64,000 nucleotides of DNA from Clostridia bacterium (lineage in GTDB: Bacteria; Bacillota; Clostridia; Christensenellales; CAG-138), in the NCBI GenBank assembly GCA_017429985.1, contig JAFRNW010000018.1, forward strand, positions 62,001 to 126,000. Direction: 5' to 3'. Shown one piece after another: positions 37,498 through 46,305 of the stretch. The position numbers and the translations under genes are program-made. The notes under the pieces are model-generated. The model was not told where the DNA came from. It did no database searches and worked only from the letters and a program-made list of their open reading frames with translations. The stretch's first letter is position 1. The number at the start of each line of letters is the position of its first letter.

Positions 37498-38331
37498 TTA
37501 TAGGTCTTTGAGCTTAGTCCCGTCCGTGGTTTTCCAATCCACATTACCGTTGGACGTATGCCCCAAAATCACAGCAGACGCCGCCGATGGTGCTTTAAAC
37601 TCATAATCCCTGGTAAATACACAATCAGAAATGGTTCCATCTTTGATTAGAGCATTCCGAAGATTATAATACGATTTCCCCTTTGTCTCCAAAGAAGGAA
37701 CTGTATGATCGGAAACGGTGGAACCTTCCAAAACGGTAAAACCTCCGGCGCTTACAAACCCTTTTGCAGAAGCTCCGGATCCTTTGCAGTACAGGTAAAT
37801 CGTCTCATCGTTCGCCTTGGGAACCGGCACAAGCACTTTATAGCCCAGAGTATTGATAAGGATTTTTACGTTATCAATGAACTCCTCCATGCTGGCAATC
37901 TGAGCTTCCTTCAAAACCGTATTCTTGTATGTATTCTTTGTAAGGATGGTGTACCGACCACATTCTTTTGCAATCTCGACAAAGCGATTTTCGAGATAAC
38001 GAATCAGCGCCTTATTCAGATCTCTCCCCACAAAGATTACAGCCGTATTCCAATAATACTTTTCTTTACCGGATTGATAATCACGAAGATGCTGCGTCAG
38101 GCGATCCAGCACATTCTCCGCTTCCCCAATATAGACAGAATCGGTCCCATCATCTTCCTGGCAAATCAGGAAATAGATGCCAACGCCTTTTATATCTTCC
38201 CGGTCACACGCGGATACTTCCGTACGCGGAATCTTGATTGCCTTCCCGTTCCAGTTTGACAATTCTGCCGTAATCAGACTCTCAGCAGTACCGTTTACAA
38301 GGAACAATTCGATTGCTTTTCCGTATGCCAT
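37498..38331 (-). CDS. GIY-YIG nuclease-family protein with DUF4357 domain
   Basis: A 277-residue protein. GVGIYFLIC and SVYIGEAENVLDRLTQH form the GIY-YIG nuclease core (about residues 50-135), and a later Glu (RYLENRFVEIA) fits the catalytic glutamate. The C-terminus (SAASAVILGHTSNGNVDWKTTDG) matches the DUF4357 domain common in such proteins next to type I restriction genes. ATG 38331 has GGAG at eight bases, and the start overlaps the hsdR end region by spacing of only 12 bases. Cleavage of foreign or modified DNA is inferred. Confidence 0.85.
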   Translation of the reverse strand: MAYGKAIELFLVNGTAESLITAELSNWNGKAIKIPRTEVSACDREDIKGVGIYFLICQEDDGTDSVYIGEAENVLDRLTQHLRDYQSGKEKYYWNTAVIFVGRDLNKALIRYLENRFVEIAKECGRYTILTKNTYKNTVLKEAQIASMEEFIDNVKILINTLGYKVLVPVPKANDETIYLYCKGSGASAKGFVSAGGFTVLEGSTVSDHTVPSLETKGKSYYNLRNALIKDGTISDCVFTRDYEFKAPSAASAVILGHTSNGNVDWKTTDGTKLKDL

Positions 38332-38343
38332 TTCACACACTCC

Positions 38344-41300
38344 TTACGCTGCCAATGCGTTCGCATTGACCTGTTCGATCACTCTCCGGATGCCCATCCA
38401 TACGGTCAGATCCGTGAACACCTCCACGATACTGCCCTGGTCCGTAAACGGAGGCTCCTGCAGCACGGACAGATCCTTCATCATGCCGTTATGGACGATG
38501 TATTCCACGATCTGATTTACAAAATAGATCTGACGGCTGTCCAGGTGCGTTTCATCCAGGTATTCCGCAAACGCTGCCTTCGCAGCATTCATGTCCAGCC
38601 CAACGATCTCGCGTACAAATTCGCCCAGGGGTTTCTCTCCGTACTCGGCCTGGTATTCCTGCCTGGTCCCGACTTCGCTCCACAGGATCTCTTCCAGCAC
38701 TTTTACGTCCGCGCTAGTCAGAGGTACGTTGCTCTTCAGCTTCGCGATCACGGCATTGTCCTGATGCTGCCGGACATAGTACTCAGCCTTGGCCTTGTAA
38801 TTCTTCAGGTCATCGCTGTCCAGCTCCGACTCTTTCCAGTCGATCGACAGAATCTCATCATCAAAATCCGTATCATAAATAATCTTGCCGGTCGGGATGT
38901 ACTTCATCAGATCCCTCAGGCTCTCGCGGATATGCTCAAATTCATCGATGCCGGCATTGTCCAAATAGTCTGTATGCAGAATCTTGTCTATCAGTTCCGC
39001 CTGCATCATGATTTCTGGGATGTTGGCCACACTGGCTACGGCGGAGACCTTTTTTACCAGGTCGTGTCTGGCCCTGCTGTACTTCTTTCCGGCGAGATAG
39101 GCAAGCTCAATCCCATACATCAGGGCATCGAATCGCAGTGCTTTGGCATCATCGTTTTCCGGCTCGATCAGCGGAGCCAGCTCCTCCCGGACCATGAGCG
39201 TATCCTCATAGGTCAAGGTCTGATAGTTTTCGGGAACAGCATACTGATCCACATACCGCAGATGCTGCCGTACTGCGAAGTTCTCCCGGTTCAGCTCCTG
39301 CACCTTTTCGGTCATATGCTCAACTAAGGCTTTCCGGTATGCAATCAGCCGTTCGGTCTGATACTGCAGATCCTGGAGCTTATATGTGATCTCAAACTGC
39401 AGACCAAAAATAGCACCCTGGAGAGCGATCATGTTAGCTGTGGGCTTGCCTTTGTTCATGCGGAAGAACTCGAAGTTTCCGCAGAAATCGAAGATATAGA
39501 ATTTGTCCTTATCTACGCCATCGACCAGCCCCGGGCAGAGGCGCGTGCCACGACCGATCATCTGCCAGAACTTGGCCTTGCTCATGACCTTTTTGAAGAA
39601 AACCAGATTCAGCACTTCCGGGACATCAATGCCGGTGTCCAGCATGTCTACCGAAATAGCGATCTGCGGCATTTTCTTGGAGTCGGAGAACTCGTCGATA
39701 GCGCTCTGGGCATAGGTCATGTAGTTGTCGATGACCTTGGCGTAACCGTTCAGATGTGGATACTCCTTCCCGAACACCTCCAGGATCTTCTCCGCATGGG
39801 TGTGATTCTTGGCAAAGATGATGGTCTTACCGATCTTATTGCCGTAATCGATCTTCAGGCCGTGGGTCATGAGAATATGCAGGACCTCACGGATCGTATC
39901 CTCATTGAAGATCCATTCGTTCAGCGCAGAGGAAGCAATGCTTTCCGGCAGCTCGCCGTTCTCATCCTCGAAGGTATCCTCGTAGATTTCCTTATCTTCA
40001 TCGGACAGATCATCGTAGACGATACCCTGCTGGATGAATTTCAGCGTCGTTTCTACCGACATGAAATCCACCAGGTATCCGTCCTGTACGGCCTGGGCCA
40101 GCTCATAGCCATAGGTCGGCACGCCGCTTTCCAGCTCGAAGATGGCATAGGTATTCTTGTCGATTTCATCTTTTGGCGTAGCGGTCAGGCCAACCAGAGG
40201 CGCATCGAAATAGTTGAAGATATCCTTGTATTTGTTGTAGATCGACCGGTGGGCCTCGTCGCAGATCACCAAATCGAAATGACCGCAGGAGAAGAGCTTG
40301 CCCTCTTCATCCCGGACCGAGTCGATGCAGTTCATCATGGTCTGGTAGGTGGAGAACACGCCATGGGCAGTATAGTTATCCTTCTCCTCACAGAGATTCG
40401 TTACCGAAAGATCAGGCAGGAGATTCACAAAGTTCCGCTTCGCCTGCGTGACCAGGGAATTCCGGTCGGCCAGGAACAGAACGTTCTTGATCCAGCCCTG
40501 TTCCAGCAGCACTTTCACCAAGGCAATGACTGTCCGAGTCTTACCTGAGCCAGTGGCCATGACCAGAAGCGCTTTACGGCGGTTCTTCTGTCCGAAGGCG
40601 TCGCATACGGCCTTGATGGCAGCCTCCTGATAGTAGCGGCCTGCGATAGCCTTGTCCACGACGATGTATTTCAGACTGCTGCGCATGCTCTGCAGATTGA
40701 ACAGCTTCTCCAGATCTCGCTTGGAATAGAAAGCAGCGACCTTACGCTCCGGATACTGATTATCCACGATGCGGGTATCGAAGCCATTGGTCAGGAACAC
40801 CACCGGACGGCGGCCCTGCTTCTTTTCGATCAGATCTGCATACAGCTTGGCCTGCTGGCGCCCTTTTGCAACGTCCACACAGGTGCGCTTGGCCTCGATC
40901 ACCGCCAGGATCCGCCCATCATCGCCCATCAACGCATAATCCGCATAGCCCACCTCGGACTTGTTGGGCATACTGGGGATCTCATACTCATTGATCCAGT
41001 TCTTCCCCTCAATCCAGCCGGCATCCTCCAACATGGCGTCGATATAGAGCTTGCGGGTCTTATACTCGGAGATATCCAGCGGCTTCGGCACATAAGTCTG
41101 CTGCTGCTCGGCACGGCGGGCTGTCAGCTCCTCCCGCAGGGCAGCATTTTCTGCCATCAGCTCCTCCAGCTTCAGTTCCGCCTCGGTATCGATGACCGGC
41201 ATTGCTGCAGGAGGCTCCTGCTCCAGCAGGGAAGGATCGTATGTGCCTTCCTGATAATCATCGGCGTAGCAATAGGCCACAAAATCCAGGAAGATATAGA

Positions 41301-41640
41301 GATTCTCCAGGCACAGCGCGGCCTGCTCTTTCGTGATCTTTCTTCCTGCATGCGCGGCAGCGTTGCCGGTCTTCCGGATATAGTCCATACGGCGAAGAAG
41401 GCTGTCGTCCACGATATCCCGGAATTCGTCCGTATTCATCAGGCTGATGAGATTGTCCTGGTAGGGCATCACCAGCGCCGCGTCAACGGAATACATCCAC
41501 TTGACCGCAGATTCCATTGCCCGGCGGCAGTTCAGCACACACGCCGCAGGATCGATCTGATAAATACGCTCAGCCGCTATAGCCGGTTCCGCAAAGGGAG
41601 CGAAATCCTGTTCTTTTGCGAAGATGTCAAAGTTGGTCAT
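38344..41640 (-). CDS. hsdR: Type I restriction endonuclease subunit R
   Basis: ATP-dependent translocase and nuclease of a type I restriction-modification complex. The 1098 residues start with a DUF4145-like helical region, then the nuclease site (ALMGDDGRILAVIEAKR; D and ExK). The helicase motifs follow: MATGSGKTRTVIAL (Walker A, about residue 365), ICDEAHRSIY (DEAH), LTATP and DMLDTGIDVPEV, then GRGTRLCPG. The C-terminal region (about 930-1095) is the HsdM-contacting part. The start overlaps the upstream unknown gene as ATGA, and ATG 41640 is preferred over TTG 41646. All motifs are intact. Confidence 0.94.
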   Translation of the reverse strand: MTNFDIFAKEQDFAPFAEPAIAAERIYQIDPAACVLNCRRAMESAVKWMYSVDAALVMPYQDNLISLMNTDEFRDIVDDSLLRRMDYIRKTGNAAAHAGRKITKEQAALCLENLYIFLDFVAYCYADDYQEGTYDPSLLEQEPPAAMPVIDTEAELKLEELMAENAALREELTARRAEQQQTYVPKPLDISEYKTRKLYIDAMLEDAGWIEGKNWINEYEIPSMPNKSEVGYADYALMGDDGRILAVIEAKRTCVDVAKGRQQAKLYADLIEKKQGRRPVVFLTNGFDTRIVDNQYPERKVAAFYSKRDLEKLFNLQSMRSSLKYIVVDKAIAGRYYQEAAIKAVCDAFGQKNRRKALLVMATGSGKTRTVIALVKVLLEQGWIKNVLFLADRNSLVTQAKRNFVNLLPDLSVTNLCEEKDNYTAHGVFSTYQTMMNCIDSVRDEEGKLFSCGHFDLVICDEAHRSIYNKYKDIFNYFDAPLVGLTATPKDEIDKNTYAIFELESGVPTYGYELAQAVQDGYLVDFMSVETTLKFIQQGIVYDDLSDEDKEIYEDTFEDENGELPESIASSALNEWIFNEDTIREVLHILMTHGLKIDYGNKIGKTIIFAKNHTHAEKILEVFGKEYPHLNGYAKVIDNYMTYAQSAIDEFSDSKKMPQIAISVDMLDTGIDVPEVLNLVFFKKVMSKAKFWQMIGRGTRLCPGLVDGVDKDKFYIFDFCGNFEFFRMNKGKPTANMIALQGAIFGLQFEITYKLQDLQYQTERLIAYRKALVEHMTEKVQELNRENFAVRQHLRYVDQYAVPENYQTLTYEDTLMVREELAPLIEPENDDAKALRFDALMYGIELAYLAGKKYSRARHDLVKKVSAVASVANIPEIMMQAELIDKILHTDYLDNAGIDEFEHIRESLRDLMKYIPTGKIIYDTDFDDEILSIDWKESELDSDDLKNYKAKAEYYVRQHQDNAVIAKLKSNVPLTSADVKVLEEILWSEVGTRQEYQAEYGEKPLGEFVREIVGLDMNAAKAAFAEYLDETHLDSRQIYFVNQIVEYIVHNGMMKDLSVLQEPPFTDQGSIVEVFTDLTVWMGIRRVIEQVNANALAA

Positions 41641-42266
41641 AAGCAATTGTCACCCTTCTCTTCCTGCTCGAATATTACTGCTTGAGGTAAACCATTGTCC
41701 GCCCGTTCCATTAAAGCAACAACCATCAGTTTCCCTCCAAAAAGTGTTATCTGATGATGATTAAGAAGAAGGCAAATCTTTGTCAACCAGACGGGGAATT
41801 TTGCTTGTACATCTTCTAACGACTTTTCTGCTGAAAATGGATTATGGGCATGCATCATTCCTCCGCAAATCTCGTATATTTGAATCAGCTCATCTTTAGT
41901 TAAGCAACCATTTTCAACACGCTTAAGTTCATCATCGTCGTTTTCGCTTTTTACTCGAATCAACGGCACAGGATAGAAATCGGGATTGATTCTTTCTAAA
42001 TCTCTCATTATCCGTTCTGCATGATAGTGCTTTGCATACTTCTCATTCTGTTCCGCATATGCGTCTTTATTTGCGACTAAAGACATGAGCATTATTTTCT
42101 CAAGTATTTTTCTGAACTGTAAGCATACGGTTTCAACTTCGATTATTAAGTACTTTTCAGTCGTCTTTTTGTTGATATGATCGCCAATCACATCAATGCG
42201 TTTTTTAATCTCATAGAGGCAATCTTGGTATAGACCTAATTCTATTTTATGATTATCCATAGACAA
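41637..42266 (-). CDS. Unknown 209-residue protein between hsdS and hsdR
   Basis: No family was recognised. The protein is mainly helical and charged, with KKRIDVIGDHINKKTTEKYLIIEVETVCLQFRKILEKIML near the start and ICGGMMHAHNPFSAEKSLEDV in the second half, a pattern seen in HEPN- or DUF4145-like helical proteins without a clear catalytic motif. It overlaps hsdS by 25 bases upstream and hsdR by ATGA downstream, so it is translated as part of the restriction operon. It may be an accessory subunit, an immunity factor or an abortive-infection component. Confidence 0.6.
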   Translation of the reverse strand: MSMDNHKIELGLYQDCLYEIKKRIDVIGDHINKKTTEKYLIIEVETVCLQFRKILEKIMLMSLVANKDAYAEQNEKYAKHYHAERIMRDLERINPDFYPVPLIRVKSENDDDELKRVENGCLTKDELIQIYEICGGMMHAHNPFSAEKSLEDVQAKFPVWLTKICLLLNHHQITLFGGKLMVVALMERADNGLPQAVIFEQEEKGDNCL

Positions 42267-43423
42267 CCTCGCCCGAAATACTGCTGCATCAAGCTGTCAA
42301 ACAGGAGCTGTGCTTCATCTAGTGCTTTCTGCACGACAACTTTTGATTTATCGACCTGAGTGACGAAGGCGGCGAATGCCTTTTGTTGTTCATGCGGCGG
42401 AATGATAATTGGGAAGTCTTCTACCTGGTCCACATTGATCTGCCGTTTATCAATTCCACCAACGCATACTTTTCGGATATATTTCCTATATGCTTCCCCT
42501 GTGAGAATCGTAACCACAAATTCTGGGACTATAGATCCGTCTAACCGAACGAGATATACATGTCCATTGATATTAGCTGAATTATCCGGTCCTTTGAATA
42601 ACGCTGCTCGGCCCAAACTGCTATTCTCAGTATTTATTCGCCCCGTTTTTGTTATCAGAATATCATCATGGTGAAGGCTGCTCTTTTTCATGCTTTCATG
42701 CGTTGCCTCATCAATAAAAGCAACATCATCAAGCTCTATACGATTTCTCCATACATTTTGACTACGCAGGAATATGATTCCATTCTCAACGTAGTTTTCA
42801 CTACCACCTTTTGGTGTGTTCCCGTTCGTAATCAAAACCGATAAATCTTTTAGCCGTTTAACGGGCCAACCCATGGGATTTGCAATTGGTTCCCCAAATA
42901 TCTCGACAAATCGGGCTTTGATAAGGCCGTCAAGGGTTTGCAGCTCGTTCTGCCGTAGGGCAATTATTCCCTCTGTTCTAGCAAGAACACTCGAAATTCT
43001 TTGTTGTTCAGGAAGCGCAGGAACCTGTAATTCCAGTTTGTTCAATTCTTTTGCTGAAAGATGCTTAACCGTAACAAAGGCTGTACGGTTCTCTATCTCT
43101 TTCAGAGCCTTTGATAAAGCAAATCTAAGGTATTCTTCATCCGTTCCTTCTTTTGCTATAATCTTGCAAACCCGCTGATTAAGCAACGCATCTCTGCTTT
43201 TCCATCGGGCAATATTAAACTCGCCATCCATTCCAACGAGGAGATCTCCAGCATGAAGAACATATTCTTCAGGGTATTCTCCGGAATAATAGGTTTCTGA
43301 GTATCCTCTTTTAACGTCTCGAATTCTAACAAGTGGAGGATATGAAGAATCCTCAGTGAATCCAGCAGAGTCAAATGCATATCCGTATTGGATATCACAT
43401 AATTCTGTCAGTTTTCGCCTCAT
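42242..43423 (-). CDS. hsdS: Type I restriction specificity subunit S
   Basis: DNA-recognition subunit of 393 residues with two target recognition domains, about 1-170 (MRRKLTELCDIQYGYAFDS...VPALPEQQRISSVLARTEGIIALRQNELQTLDGLIKARF) and 185-390 (PMGWPVKRLKDLSVLITNGNTPKGG...IIPPHEQQKAFAAFVTQVDKSK). Each ends in the conserved helix that spaces the two half-sites. It starts about 25 bases after hsdM. The recognised sequence cannot be read from the protein. Confidence 0.92.
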   Translation of the reverse strand: MRRKLTELCDIQYGYAFDSAGFTEDSSYPPLVRIRDVKRGYSETYYSGEYPEEYVLHAGDLLVGMDGEFNIARWKSRDALLNQRVCKIIAKEGTDEEYLRFALSKALKEIENRTAFVTVKHLSAKELNKLELQVPALPEQQRISSVLARTEGIIALRQNELQTLDGLIKARFVEIFGEPIANPMGWPVKRLKDLSVLITNGNTPKGGSENYVENGIIFLRSQNVWRNRIELDDVAFIDEATHESMKKSSLHHDDILITKTGRINTENSSLGRAALFKGPDNSANINGHVYLVRLDGSIVPEFVVTILTGEAYRKYIRKVCVGGIDKRQINVDQVEDFPIIIPPHEQQKAFAAFVTQVDKSKVVVQKALDEAQLLFDSLMQQYFGRGCLWIIIK

Positions 43424-43447
43424 ATATTCATCCCTCTTAATCTCAAA

Positions 43448-44950
43448 TCACAACCCCAAGAGTTCCCGGAGTGCATCCATTTCCGCGCCGATTTCCATTT
43501 CCAGCTCATCCAGCTTCGCCATAATCTCGCTGGTGGGCGGATACTCCACCGCCACATACTCCGTCTGCTTATACTTGTTGATGGAGAGATCGTAGTCGTT
43601 GGCGACGATCTCGTCCTTCGGCACGAAGAAGCTCTGCTCCGTGCGTTTGCGCTCCTGCTCGGCGTCCCGCGCACGGGACCGGGCGACGATGTCCGGGATG
43701 TCATTCTCTTTGATCTCGCTACGCTTATCATCCAGGCTGTAGCCGTCGGCTTTCATATCGTAAAACCAGACCTTGTCCGTGCCGCCGTGGCCGGTCTTGG
43801 TGAAGATCAGCACGGCGGTGGACACGCCGGCGTAGGGCTTGAACACGCCGGAGGGCATGGAGATCACGGCCTCGAGGCGGTTATTCTCGATCAGCTCTTT
43901 GCGTATGGCCTTGTGCGCCGTGGACGAGCCGAAGAGCACGCCGTCCGGGACGATACAGGCGCAGCGGCCGCCAACCTTCAGCATCCGAAGGAACAGCGCC
44001 AGGAACAGCAGCTCTGTCTTCTTGGTCTTGCAGACCTTCAGCAGATCGGTGGATACGATATCCGCATCCAGGCTGCCCTTGAAGGGGGGATTGGCCAGGA
44101 TAAGGGTGTATTTGTCCCGGTCCGGGTTCTGGTCGGAGAGGCTGTCCCGGTACTCGATGAAGGGGTTGTCCACGCCGTGGGTCATCATGTTCATGGCCCC
44201 GATGCGCAGCATGGTGCGGTCCATGTCGTAGCCGTGGAACATGCGGTTCATGTAGTGGTCCCTGTTCTGCCGGTTGAAGAAGACCTCCTGTTTGCGGTTT
44301 TCCTTCAGGTAGTCGCTGACAGCCACCAGGAAGCCGGAGGTGCCGCAGGCCGGGTCGCAGACGATCTCGTCCGCCTTAGGCTCCATCAGATCCACCATCA
44401 TGCGGATGATGTGGCGGGGCGTGCGGAACTGCCCGTTGACCCCCGCCGTGGCGATCTTGGAGAGCAGATACTCATACACGTCGCCCCGGGTGTCGGCGGC
44501 CTTGAGCTGGGCCATCTGCTCATAGATGCCGTCCATGGCGGTGACGATCTTGTCCAGCATCAGGGGCGTCGGAATCTTGAAGATGGCGTCGCCCATGTAT
44601 TTGGAATAGGCGCTCTCCTTGTCGCCGTGGAGCTCCTTGATGAACGGGAAGACCCATTCCTGCACGGTGCTGTACATCTTTCCGGCGGGGAAGTCGTGGA
44701 ATACGCTCCATTTCAGCTGGCTGCCGTCGATGGTACGGTCACCAACCTGTACTTCTTTGGCAAAGACGCTCTCGTAGGGCAGACCGAGCATAGCGGCCTC
44801 CTTGGCTCTGATGTTATCGGAATCATCCAAATCACGGATAAACATCAGATAAGTCATCTGCTCGACAACATCAAGCGGATTAGTAATGCCGCCTGTCCAG
44901 AAGCTCTCCCAAAGACTATCAATTTTGCTTTTCAGTTCGCCTGTTACCAT
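43448..44950 (-). CDS. hsdM: Type I DNA methyltransferase subunit M
   Basis: N6-adenine methyltransferase of 500 residues. It has the N-terminal HsdM helical domain (LKSKIDSLWESFWTGGITNPLDVVEQMTYLMFIR), the SAM motif DPACGTSGFLV (motif I) and the catalytic LANPPFKGS (motif IV, NPPF). It precedes hsdS and follows a Fic gene by only four bases. Confidence 0.96.
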   Translation of the reverse strand: MVTGELKSKIDSLWESFWTGGITNPLDVVEQMTYLMFIRDLDDSDNIRAKEAAMLGLPYESVFAKEVQVGDRTIDGSQLKWSVFHDFPAGKMYSTVQEWVFPFIKELHGDKESAYSKYMGDAIFKIPTPLMLDKIVTAMDGIYEQMAQLKAADTRGDVYEYLLSKIATAGVNGQFRTPRHIIRMMVDLMEPKADEIVCDPACGTSGFLVAVSDYLKENRKQEVFFNRQNRDHYMNRMFHGYDMDRTMLRIGAMNMMTHGVDNPFIEYRDSLSDQNPDRDKYTLILANPPFKGSLDADIVSTDLLKVCKTKKTELLFLALFLRMLKVGGRCACIVPDGVLFGSSTAHKAIRKELIENNRLEAVISMPSGVFKPYAGVSTAVLIFTKTGHGGTDKVWFYDMKADGYSLDDKRSEIKENDIPDIVARSRARDAEQERKRTEQSFFVPKDEIVANDYDLSINKYKQTEYVAVEYPPTSEIMAKLDELEMEIGAEMDALRELLGL

Positions 44951-44954
44951 GTCC

Positions 44955-46013
44955 TTACTCCTTCTCCCAGTTCCAAGTGTAGGAGGTATAACGGCCTCCG
45001 CCGATCTTTATGATCTCGCTGTTATCCATCAGTTCTCTCAAGGCTCTTTCCACTGTCTTTTGGCTGATATCCGGGCACTGCTTCATAATCTGCGTCTTTG
45101 TGATTTTCCCCGTTGTGCTGCGGATAATCTCCCGTACCCGTTCCGGCTTTGAGAGGCCTCTTGTGATCAGGACATCGACCCTGGATGCGAACTCCCGGTA
45201 GGCGGCGATCACGATACCGAGCATATACCGGACGAAAGGAAGATAGTCGTTCATGCCATCATGCCAACCGGTCGAGCTGTCCTGCAGGACCTCGTAATAG
45301 GTGGTTTTGCTGTCCGCGATCAGTCTCTCGATACTGATATACTTTCCGACGAAATATCCTGCACGATACAGCAGAAGAAGCGTCAGCAGACGGCTCATGC
45401 GGCCGTTGCCGTCATTGAACGGGTGGATACAGAGGAAGTCCAGTATAAACATGGGAATCAGCAGAAGAGGATCCAGCTCCGGATCTGTCAGGGCCTCTTG
45501 GAATGAATTGCACAGTAAATCCATCGCTTCCGATGTTTCCCATGCAGGGACTGGCTGGAACCGGACGCTCTTGGTCCCATCCGGCAGCTCTTCGGCAATG
45601 ATATTATCGGAGTTCTTGAAACTGCCCCCAATAGTCGAATTGCTGAACTTATAGAGATCCCGATGCAATTGCAGGATCATGCTCGGTCTAATGGGAATAA
45701 AGTCATAGCTATCGTGAATTGTGTTCAGCACATCACGATAACCGGCGATTTCGCGTTCACTCCGTCCTTTCGGGGTCGTTTTGTTCATCACAATCTTTTT
45801 CAGCCGATCGTCAGTAGTAATAATACCTTCGATGCGGTTGGATGACTCCGTACTCTGGATCTTTGCGATCTCTAGCAACTCAGACAGGGCATCCTTATGC
45901 GCTTCTATATAAAGATTCTGCTGACCCTTTTGCTCATGGATCCGAGCCAGGAATGATACGATTTCCGGAGACAGCAGTTTCTGATATTCGTTTTTGTAAT
46001 TCAGTGTTCTCAT
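44955..46013 (-). CDS. Fic/DOC-family AMPylase-like protein with winged-helix C-terminus
   Basis: A 352-residue protein. The Fic core motif is HPFNDGNGRMSRLL (HPFxxGNGR), fully conserved. An N-terminal SSNRIEG (SxxxEG) matches the inhibitory helix of self-inhibited class II Fic proteins. The C-terminal ~75 residues resemble a winged helix (ERVREIIRSTTGKITKTQIMKQCPDISQKTVERALRELMDNS). It is the first gene of the restriction operon and is four bases from hsdM. It may modify a host or phage protein and may regulate the operon through its DNA-binding tail. Confidence 0.88.
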   Translation of the reverse strand: MRTLNYKNEYQKLLSPEIVSFLARIHEQKGQQNLYIEAHKDALSELLEIAKIQSTESSNRIEGIITTDDRLKKIVMNKTTPKGRSEREIAGYRDVLNTIHDSYDFIPIRPSMILQLHRDLYKFSNSTIGGSFKNSDNIIAEELPDGTKSVRFQPVPAWETSEAMDLLCNSFQEALTDPELDPLLLIPMFILDFLCIHPFNDGNGRMSRLLTLLLLYRAGYFVGKYISIERLIADSKTTYYEVLQDSSTGWHDGMNDYLPFVRYMLGIVIAAYREFASRVDVLITRGLSKPERVREIIRSTTGKITKTQIMKQCPDISQKTVERALRELMDNSEIIKIGGGRYTSYTWNWEKE

Positions 46014-46225
46014 TCATTTACCCCATTTCAGAGTTTAACATAGTCATTTCCGTGTATTATGACACAATTGCATCTTATCACGTCCGCAATCAAAAATCAA
46101 ATCAATAATGTCATGCAATGCATAAATGACCATATTGATTCACTAATTGACATAAATGGCGTATCGCATATTATGAAATACTTTTCCGCATCGATTCCTA
46201 TGTCGATTGTTCATTAATTATCAAT

Positions 46226-46269
46226 CCGAGAAAAAGGCTATCGAATCCGTTTTGAATCAGATAGCCTTT
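46226..46269 (-). terminator. Terminator of xpt-guaA
   Basis: AAAGGCTATC (46233-46242) and GATAGCCTTT (46260-46269) form a 10-bp stem followed on the minus strand by TTCTCGG. It lies about 37 bases after the guaA stop. The 290-base gap to the Fic gene is otherwise AT-rich and without a gene. Confidence 0.6.
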
Positions 46270-46305
46270 GATGATTAATAAGTATTCAGTTTATTTAACC
46301 AAGCG

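Noticed and set aside
46014..46230. Promoter for the Fic-hsd operon
   Set aside because: Several weak -10-like boxes (CATAAT, TATGTT) occur in the AT-rich gap, but none has a convincing -35 at proper spacing.
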